NCBI GenBank assembly: GCA_028565715.1
Contig: JAOXYC010028901.1
Span: 1 to 15,109 of the forward strand
Length of the DNA: 15,109 nt
DNA from: Phoronis pallida
Lineage: Eukaryota; Phoronida; Phoronidae
Reading direction: 5' to 3'
The position numbers and the translations under genes were made by a program. Below, piece after piece: positions 9,368 to 15,109 of this stretch (positions within the stretch are counted from its first letter, which is position 1; the number at the start of each line of letters is the position of its first letter). The notes under the pieces were generated by a model. The model searched no databases and was not told the DNA's origin. It was given only the letters and a program-made list of their open reading frames with translations.

Positions 9368-10430
9368 GAATGATCGGTTATTCCGAGATGTCGTCCGCTC
9401 GTTAACTTACCTTACGCTTATCTAAATCAAGTTCTTTACAGGTGCACGTTATGGAATTATCATCTCCGTGTGAAAAATATTGATATAATCAATTCATAAG
9501 AATTACTAACTTTTATCTTATCCAAAGATTAAAGGCTTAAAATTCAATTCCTTGAATACCACCAGGCGTGCATACCGGGGCCGCTCCCTTACGAATAGGA
9601 AATGTTTAATGAAATTAATCCCCTTTTGCACGGAGCTAATTCTTAAGCCTTTGACGTAATTCACAACCATTTATTATTAACAAATATATAAAGCCGTGTT
9701 GAAAGTTGTCGCATAGGAAAATACTTGTCGAAAGACTTAATCGATTTCTATTATGAGAACGGGTTATTAACAATTCTTTATGAAAGTCAGTGTTATTTCC
9801 TTACGTTTCCTGTAAGATTAAAGAGTAATGAAGTAATTGAGTTGTTAAACGGACTATGATTAATAAACTGAATTAGACACTGTGAACAGAAAATTACTGC
9901 CTGCGTTTCAAGTTACTGTCTCGGCATTCCTAACCAGTTAAAAAATAAAAGCATACATTTAATTTTTTCTCATAAAAGGTATTCAAATCTTAGCTTTATA
10001 CTCAGGTCGACACTAACTTAAAATGGAATTTTCGCAAAAATACATAACTACAGAATATTTTCAAATTTTTTAGTGACCACTTTTAAAGTTCAAAGGTTTT
10101 GTCGACCTGTAAAAAGCGTATTTTCTAAACGGCATTTTATAAAAAAATGAAACAAAACAGCATTTAAAAAGCATGTCGGTTCCCCAAACTTTAACATCCA
10201 ATAACTCCAAATTTATCAGTGCTCAAACTTTTTACTGAAAAATTATTGTTGTTCCAAAAATATGGTATTCATTACCTATTGAATACTAATTTTGTACGGA
10301 GAACAAAAACAAACTGTCTTACTCTTCAATTTTGTAGTTTATTTGTTTATGCTTGGAAGGTTAATTTATGATATGGCGTGTTAATGTTTCTATTGTACCA
10401 TGAGAATATAAATGCGCGAATAGAGGTACA
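9368..10430. other. AT-rich intronic DNA without a recognisable gene
   Basis: No coding region, RNA gene or strong repeat is recognised. A 10-bp inverted match (aaaggcttaa about 9530, ttaagcctttt-like about 9641) is too short to interpret. One exon-like stretch at 9411-9463 with an excellent donor was rejected on phase. Confidence 0.4.
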
Positions 10431-10660
10431 GATGCTTTTACTGGCCGAAAGTGATAAACTTTGAAAACACAGAAAACATCGGAAGTACGTGAAGATTGGG
10501 AATCGAACCCAGGTCAACCTGATAGCCGGTCATTGGGTAATTACTATACTGGATAGTGGATATATAGCGTTGAAAGTAGCACAAAAAATGGTAGGGGCTG
10601 GTGGTAGAGTACCTGACCGACTCGCATGTTTTTGTTTTCCAATAGCTGATACTTGAAATT
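10431..10660. repeat. tRNA-derived head-to-head repeat, diverged copy D
   Basis: On the minus strand a B-box-like GGTTCGATTCC (10509-10499) is followed by the tail motif gttttcaaagtttatcactt and ends near ccagtaaaagc. On the other side of a spacer, a plus-strand A-box-like segment (about 10599-10612, tggtggtagagtac) leads into a shortened tail (ttttgttttccaat). The spacer, minus strand tgtgctactttcaacgctat, matches the spacer of the copy at 13417-13470. The whole palindromic unit is therefore recognisable even though it is older and partly deleted. Confidence 0.6.
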
Positions 10661-11078
10661 ACAGAAAAAAATAACTGTAGGAACATTCCAATGGTGATTT
10701 TTTTAAATTGAAGTTTTCTCCAGCAAAGAGAACTGTCTCCGTTTGATCCAATGTATTTTTTGGCAAAAACCCGTTGATTTAAAGGCCCCTTATTCATTTT
10801 TGAATAATTTGGTTGTGCATGGTTTGAATCCATATTCTTTTCTTTTCTTTAAGAAATCCAATGGTGAAATTTCGATATTTTTTATAAACTTTATGTACTC
10901 TTCACGTCAACCAATAGAAAATAAATTTTAGCAAATTCTGACGACTTGCCAAAAGGGAATCAATCCACATAAACGCCACTTCTCATGTAAAATAGCCGTT
11001 TTTTAACTGATTTTAACAGCTTCCGTGGTTCCTGTCTAGTCACGGGAGCCCCATCAGAACCATCCCCTGTATACTTAC
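10661..11078. other. Intronic DNA without a recognisable feature
   Basis: AT-rich sequence next to the proposed 64-nt exon. A reading frame at 10743-10931 is judged to be chance. Nothing else is supported. Confidence 0.4.
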
Positions 11079-11142
11079 AGACATGCTGGATATACTCGTC
11101 ATGCTACCCTTTTTAAATCTTGACATTCTCACGTGTTCCAAT
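11079..11142 (-). CDS. Proposed 64-nt exon bridging the phase gap in the acidic protein gene
   Basis: The exon at 13224-13150 leaves two bases and the exon at 2911-2783 starts in phase 0, so at least one exon with length 3n+1 must lie between. Here a strong donor (TCT|gtaagtat) closes an open stretch that, started after the AG at 11143-11144, is exactly 64 nt. It completes CG to CGA (Arg) and encodes LEHVRMSRFKKGSMTSISSM plus a final Ser, ending in phase 0. The Ser/basic style matches the previous exon. The weakness is the acceptor: the upstream tract is purine-rich. A second AG two bases earlier gives a premature stop if joined to the known upstream phase. This is a reasonable inference, not proof. 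Confidence 0.42.
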
Positions 11143-11148
11143 CTCTAC

Positions 11149-11913
11149 ACTCCACTTTTTCCTAACGTTTGTCGAAACATAGCTAATACTTGTTGTTTTG
11201 TATAAAAGTACAATGTGTCTTTGACGTGTCCACTCGAATCATGAGTCGTAATTGAAGGTAATTCGCCGAGGCGCCTCTCAAAATTGCCAAGATACGTGTA
11301 TTTAGCAATCACTGGAGTTTCCATGACAACTTGACTATTATTATTGACTATTTTGACGGCACTATGGTTTAAGTAATTCCCAGGGATGCGCTCCTGGGAC
11401 GTAATTAACCCCCAACGATGGTAATGTTACGTACAGTATAGAACAACAACAATTTGCATAACAAAAAATAGACAATTATAAATCATATATAACTCACGAT
11501 CATATCAACGCCGGTAGCCATAAACAAGAATATGATGTGGGCGCGGTTAATTGGAAGGTTATAACTTTTCCCGCAAGAAGTCTAGAAAACTACCTTACTT
11601 TTCAAATCTAAGAAAAACGTATACAAAACTTGATCTTGGACGGCTGTAAAAATTGAAAAAAACATCGAATAACCTTTTTGACATTAAAATGTCAATAATT
11701 ATGAGGAAATAACTGTGTATACACTGGCAGCGTTAAAAATGCAAAGAAAATATTAGTGACTCAAAGTTCCGCAGTGGTTCAGCGGAAAACCATGGACATT
11801 TTTTGAAAACTAAAACTGACTATAGTAAGAATACAAATGTACGTCCAATCTAAGGATATTTTAAAATTAAAATAGCGAAAAAATCATAATTACCCAAACT
11901 TTTTCCCATTTTA
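11149..11913. other. Intronic DNA with a small hairpin
   Basis: Contains a short stem CCCAGG / CCTGGG (11379-11384 and 11393-11398) and otherwise AT-rich sequence. No gene or repeat family is recognised. Confidence 0.35.
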
Positions 11914-11942
11914 CTGAGAGACGCCCATGGGCGCTCTCTCAG
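11914..11942. repeat. 29-nt near-perfect palindrome
   Basis: ctgagagacgcccatgggcg followed by ctctctcag reads the same on both strands apart from one inserted base. It is unusually GC-rich for its surroundings and stands about 25 bases from the end of a tRNA-derived repeat copy. It could be a repeat terminus or a protein-binding palindrome. Confidence 0.5.
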
Positions 11943-11967
11943 GGGGGCACTCTTTCGGAAATCCCCG

Positions 11968-12079
11968 GTACTGGCTGAAGATCACTTTTGTAAAGACAAA
12001 AACATTCGGAACCAATCCGGGAATCGAACCCAAGTCTCCTTTGCATGACAGGTGTTCTTGAACTACCGAGGTCCTAGTA
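11968..12079 (-). repeat. tRNA-derived repeat copy C (minus orientation)
   Basis: Read on the minus strand it starts near tactaggacctcgg, has an altered A-box region, a perfect B-box GGTTCGATTCC (12030-12020), then the tail tttttgtctttacaaaagtg and ends near agccagta. This matches copies A and B in order and spacing. The A-box has decayed (tagttcaagaa), so pol III transcription is doubtful. Confidence 0.65.
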
Positions 12080-12200
12080 TTTTTCTGTCTTTTCAAAATG
12101 TATCACTTCCGTAAAAAACACCGGTCATGCAAATAGGAGACCTGGGTTCGATTCACGGTCTGGTTGCAAATTTTTGCTGTCTTTTCAAAATTCATAAATA
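12080..12200 (+). repeat. Rearranged plus-strand partner of repeat copy C
   Basis: Directly beyond the head of copy C is a tail segment in plus orientation (ctgtcttttcaaaatgtatc). It is followed by a truncated head lacking the A-box but with most of a B-box (GGTTCGATTCA, 12145-12155), and then a second tail (ctgtcttttcaaaattcata). The order tail, partial head, tail points to recombination or nested insertion among copies. Confidence 0.55.
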
Positions 12201-13149
12201 ATAATAACACCATGGACAGTTAAAACAGTTTTAATATAATATTTTGTTTAATTAATCGTTGCAAGGAGATTGTCTTTGAAATCTCATTGGATGAGGTCAG
12301 GTGACGTCATACACTGTAGCGGCCACTATAGTCTAGTCTTGGAAATATAACTGTATGTCGTCTCTGTTGGACCGCCATTGGATGAGGTCGGAATGGTCGC
12401 GCGGATGACCTGTATTAATATAACAAAATAAACAGCTGTCAAACTTTTAGTGAGAGCGCAACTGTGTTCAATAAATAAGATTAAGTTTGGCAAAAAAGCA
12501 AAAATATATATGAATATTTTATAACAAGCGAATGTTTTGATAGGCATTTATCCGGTGAACCATTGCCAAACAATTTCTAAATGTGAGTCATTTTAAGGTG
12601 ACAACTATAAACTTTTAAATGAATTAGTGCCTACTGGTTTAGAAGTTTTTCCTAGTTACCGGTTTTTTAGCCACTGATCAAATTTATTTAAAGAGCTGGT
12701 GTCATCTATCGGCCAAACAATACAGCGAAAAGAATCCTGATCAGATGGGATATGACTGGGATCTTCCGATTCGCCCATAGTTTCGACCCTCACTACACAA
12801 AGGTCATGGGTTGGAGTCTTGGCCTGGGCACTTCAAACTGGGTTTGGGTAAAAAATGCGCTTCCATCGAGACAAAAAATGCGTTATAGAAACTCTGGATA
12901 TTCTTGTAGACGGGAAACATCTCCTTCACGATTCTACTTACAAGTTAAGGAATGTCCTCTCTCTTGTTACTGATTGTATTGTCTCTGTTCTAATGTGAGT
13001 ACTATCTCTGAAACAACAATAGGACGACTTTGATTTCATCCACACTGAGGTTTACTATAGGACATGGAGAGCATATTGGTTAAATCGGGTTCTTTTTATC
13101 ACCATGACCATTGCATCATTGGAACCATGTAATACTAAGTATAGCTTAC
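12201..13149. other. Intronic DNA with CRE and CCAAT-type motifs
   Basis: Contains the 14-bp direct repeat cattggatgaggtc at 12285-12298 and 12376-12389, a perfect CRE palindrome at 12302-12309, and a GC-richer patch (about 12395-12412). ORFs of about 73 codons on both strands show no protein character. A promoter is possible but unproven. Confidence 0.35.
12285..12389. promoter_or_regulatory. Possible promoter/enhancer patch: repeated CCAAT-like box plus CRE
   Basis: ATTGG (CCAAT on the minus strand) occurs within each of two identical 14-bp repeats 91 bases apart, with TGACGTCA between them at 12302-12309. CCAAT boxes and CREs often occur together in animal promoters, so an internal promoter of the minus-strand gene is conceivable. 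No transcript start is visible. Confidence 0.25.
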
Positions 13150-13224
13150 CGTAGAAAAACTGACCCGGACCTCCAACAAATGGATGAACTAGATTGACTT
13201 GATCCTCGCTTTCTTTCAAGATAC
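13150..13224 (-). CDS. 75-nt internal exon of the acidic protein gene
   Basis: A strong acceptor (ttttttcatttccag) precedes the exon and the donor is CTACG|gtaagc. Its first G completes the AG left by the exon at 14251-13710 to give AGG (Arg). It then encodes YLERKRGSSQSSSSICWRSG and four more residues (SVFL), and ends with two bases (CG) of another Arg codon. Length is divisible by three, so skipping would keep the frame. The peptide is basic and Ser-rich, with RKRGSS resembling a kinase target, in contrast to the acidic preceding exon. The intron to the preceding exon is only 485 nt and contains a head-to-head tRNA-like repeat. Confidence 0.7.
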
Positions 13225-13290
13225 CTGGAAATGAAAAAACCCATACGTTCTGAATGTGATTCATCACCATAAAACACAAATAGATAAATG

Positions 13291-13416
13291 TACGCTTTTA
13301 CTGGCAGAAAGTGATCAATTTTGAAAAGACAAAAAAAATTCAAAACGCGACCGGGAATCGAACCCGGGTCTCCTATTTACATAAGTTGTGCTCAAACCAC
13401 TACACCACCCGAGTCC
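13291..13416 (-). repeat. tRNA-derived repeat copy A (minus orientation) of a head-to-head pair
   Basis: On the minus strand a tRNA-like head (13416-13347) carries an A-box TGGTGTAGTGG (13407-13397) and a B-box GGTTCGATTCC (13364-13354) set in cccgggttcgattcccgg. It is followed by the tail ttttttgtcttttcaaaatt, then gatcactttctgccagtaaa. The T-arm resembles Glu/Asp tRNA genes, but the acceptor stem does not pair fully, so it is a tRNA-derived SINE-like unit and not a working tRNA gene. It lies in the 485-nt intron between two exons of the acidic protein gene. Confidence 0.72.
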
Positions 13417-13470
13417 AAGTAATTTCTGTGCTAATTTTAACGCTATGAGCCAGTCTCGCAGAATTTACTA

Positions 13471-13580
13471 GGACCCCGGTGGTGTAGTGGTTTAAGCACA
13501 ACCATCATGTAAATAGGGGACCCGGGTTCGACTCCAGGTCGGGTTCTGAATTTTTTTGTCTTTTCAAAATTTATCACGTT
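13471..13580 (+). repeat. tRNA-derived repeat copy B (plus orientation) of a head-to-head pair
   Basis: The head ggaccccggtggtgtagtgg has an intact A-box TGGTGTAGTGG (13480-13490) and a B-box GGTTCGACTCC (13525-13535). It continues into tttttttgtcttttcaaaat and ttatcac, the same tail as copy A but cut short. Copies A and B face away from each other around a 54-nt spacer (13417-13470), so the whole forms an imperfect palindrome. Both internal pol III boxes are intact. Confidence 0.72.
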
Positions 13581-13709
13581 GACAATCATGCTCAATTGTC
13601 CTCGACACAATCATTGATAAGCAGGGTTTTTATCTTAAATAGCAACTTTTTAAAATTAGCCTGTACTTATTTGAATACGCATTGTCTTACGTGAATTTGC
13701 AGACCTCAC

Positions 13710-14251
13710 CTTATGAGTTGTTCCTTGCTGTCCTGAGTGGATGGGTGTTGTGTTGTTCTCCGTTGACCATCTATGCCCCAACAGCTTTGCCTTTCCATGA
13801 CACCAGGCACGTTAACATGACGACTAGTCACGCTATCCGTGTCGTCGGTAACAGTGTCATCCTTTCCACGACTCACAAAGTCTATTTCTTCCTGAACATC
13901 CTCGCTGTTACCATCGCCATCAATTCTGTTCTCACAGTCGAGTTCTGACGAATCCTCAATCGGATAGTCGGCGCTCTCGTTACTTATTTCATCTGAAACG
14001 AGGCGATCGTTCTCTTGGCGTCCGATATAGATGTCTTTTAAATCATTTTTTAAGTTTTGTTCTGATTGCTTCGTTGAGTATGTCAAATGACTTGGATCAT
14101 CGTCCTCACTGTCTGAAGAAAACTCCGCGTGACATATTTTCTGTGATGCGTGTTTCTTTTTGAACTTATTGGAGATTAATCGTTCATATTTGTAGAATAT
14201 TCCCGAGTGGGAGTTGTCTTGTTTTGGCCAAGAGAGGCCAGCTTGTTGTAG
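13710..14251 (-). CDS. Internal exon of an unrecognised acidic protein gene (first exon visible)
   Basis: On the minus strand the sequence catttacatttcag gives a good acceptor at 14252-14253, and ATAAG|gtgagg a good donor at 13709. The 542-nt exon enters in phase 0 (codon CTA, Leu) and leaves after two bases (AG), encoding 180 residues. The product starts LQQAGLSWPKQ, has a short Lys-rich stretch (KFKKKH, about residue 29), and then becomes strongly acidic and Ser-rich with runs such as SSDSEDDDP. No domain, membrane segment or signal is visible, so it is probably disordered. An ATG at 14272 would let translation begin here with seven extra residues, but the acceptor signal makes an internal exon more likely. 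Function is unknown. Confidence 0.75.
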
Positions 14252-15109
14252 CTGAAATGTAAATGATATCATGAGTACTAGTCGTCAGTGCGATACTATG
14301 CAAACGACTTACAACAAAGTTATGTTTTCGACTGTCATGTGTTTCTTTGAGAACACAGTTGATAGAATTGTTAAACAGTCACCCAAGGTGTGTCTGTCGT
14401 TGAAACTGTACGTGTCTCATAGCCAAATACGATACTGTTGAAAGTCTGGCAACATAGTGATCTGGAAACAACGTGTATCACGCGATTGTTATCCCTTGAC
14501 ATGGAACCTTACTGATCAGTCAAACATATAACTATTCAACAGTGATCATGAATGCAATTTTACGCAGGCTAATGGAGGTATATTGGACAGTTTGCGTGCA
14601 GTTACTACTAGCGTAAAACATCAACGGGACACTATTGAACATTACCGTTGAACAGTTCAATACTGAGTTTTCTTTCAAACTTTGACTGACTCATGGTGGT
14701 ATGGCTTGTAGTGTTGTTCGGGTATTCTGTTTTGAGTCTTTCTATATATAACTAGATGTAGCTGGGTACCACTGAATGTTCCGTGTTTTGGAGATGAGTG
14801 AATTGATAAGTGATAATTCTTTGAATATACCATTAGTATAAGTATAAAATGTAAAATGAATATATCTTGTGATTAATGATAAAATACTATATTTCTCATT
14901 TACAATACTGTTAGTAGTAATCATGATGTAACAGCATGCGGCAGGCCAACGTACTCCCTGCTGATAATACCCCTTTGTTAACCAATGCTGACTGTAAGCT
15001 GCTACATGACATCAACGCCAAGTAGTCATAACACTTCAAGTTTGTGTTGACCATAATGTAAGATATCAAACAACATTTCATTTAGTTCACTTTATTTAGT
15101 TTAAATTAA
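14252..15109. other. Intron or upstream region of the acidic protein gene
   Basis: The acceptor for the first visible exon is at its left edge. No convincing further exon, RNA gene or repeat is seen. A stretch ending in gtaagt at 14312 was considered as an exon and rejected. Exons upstream probably lie beyond the window. Confidence 0.45.

Noticed and set aside
9411-9463. Exon-like stretch on the minus strand with an excellent donor (AAG|gtaagt), reading DDNSITCTCKELDLDKRK
   Set aside because: Its only acceptor (cacacggag) is poor and requires an incoming phase that neither neighbouring exon supplies.
10438-10833. 131-codon minus-strand ORF
   Set aside because: It runs through the diverged tRNA-derived repeat and has no domain.
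13347-13545. Two functional tRNA genes
   Set aside because: A and B boxes are present but the acceptor stems do not pair properly and both carry the same non-tRNA tail, which indicates tRNA-derived repeats.
13682-13948. 88-codon plus-strand ORF
   Set aside because: It is antisense to the exon at 13710-14251, whose splice sites and phase are better supported.
14313-14380. Open stretch on the minus strand ending at gtaagt, upstream of the 14251 exon
   Set aside because: It would leave an intron of only 61 nt, has no good acceptor, and has a stop just upstream without an in-frame ATG.
1-15109. CRISPR array, bacterial operon or prophage
   Set aside because: There are no regularly spaced direct repeats and no dense prokaryotic coding; the spliced genes are eukaryotic.

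Overview
The window looks like AT-rich nuclear DNA of an invertebrate animal. Coding information is split into short exons with GT/AG borders, non-coding DNA makes up most of the length, and tRNA-derived repeats and small inverted-repeat transposons are scattered through it. A marine lophotrochozoan such as a bivalve mollusc would fit, but this is inferred from general character, not from a diagnostic marker.

Two genes can be supported. The first is a complete intronless coding region on the + strand (6126-7478, 450 aa). It encodes a type II membrane glycosyltransferase of the beta-1,3-galactosyltransferase / beta-1,3-N-acetylglucosaminyltransferase family (GT31), with nearly all hallmark motifs. 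The second is a multi-exon gene on the - strand, read from right to left. Well-supported exons lie at 14251-13710, 13224-13150, 2911-2783 and 1692-901 (terminal, with stop). Two more exons are proposed: 11142-11079, which has exactly the phase needed but a weak acceptor, and a 15-nt microexon at 4156-4142. The product is acidic, Ser/Asp/Glu-rich, probably largely disordered, and not recognised. Its 5' part lies beyond the right edge or was not found. If all exons belong to one gene, the glycosyltransferase is nested in antisense orientation inside one of its introns.

Layout: 1-900 is 3' flank of the - strand gene; 901-1692 its last coding exon; 2783-2911 an internal exon; 4142-4156 a possible microexon; 4621-4719 a small inverted-repeat element; 4889-5245 a long fold-back repeat; 6126-7478 the glycosyltransferase; 8610-9365 a mariner-like non-autonomous element flanked by TA; 10431-10660, 11968-12200 and 13291-13580 three copies of an unusual repeat in which two tRNA-derived units face each other head to head; 11079-11142, 13150-13224 and 13710-14251 further exons; 14252-15109 intron or upstream DNA with nothing firm.

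The two genes show no evident functional link beyond their nested arrangement. The most unusual item is the head-to-head tRNA-derived repeat, because the spacer between the two heads is itself shared by two of the copies.
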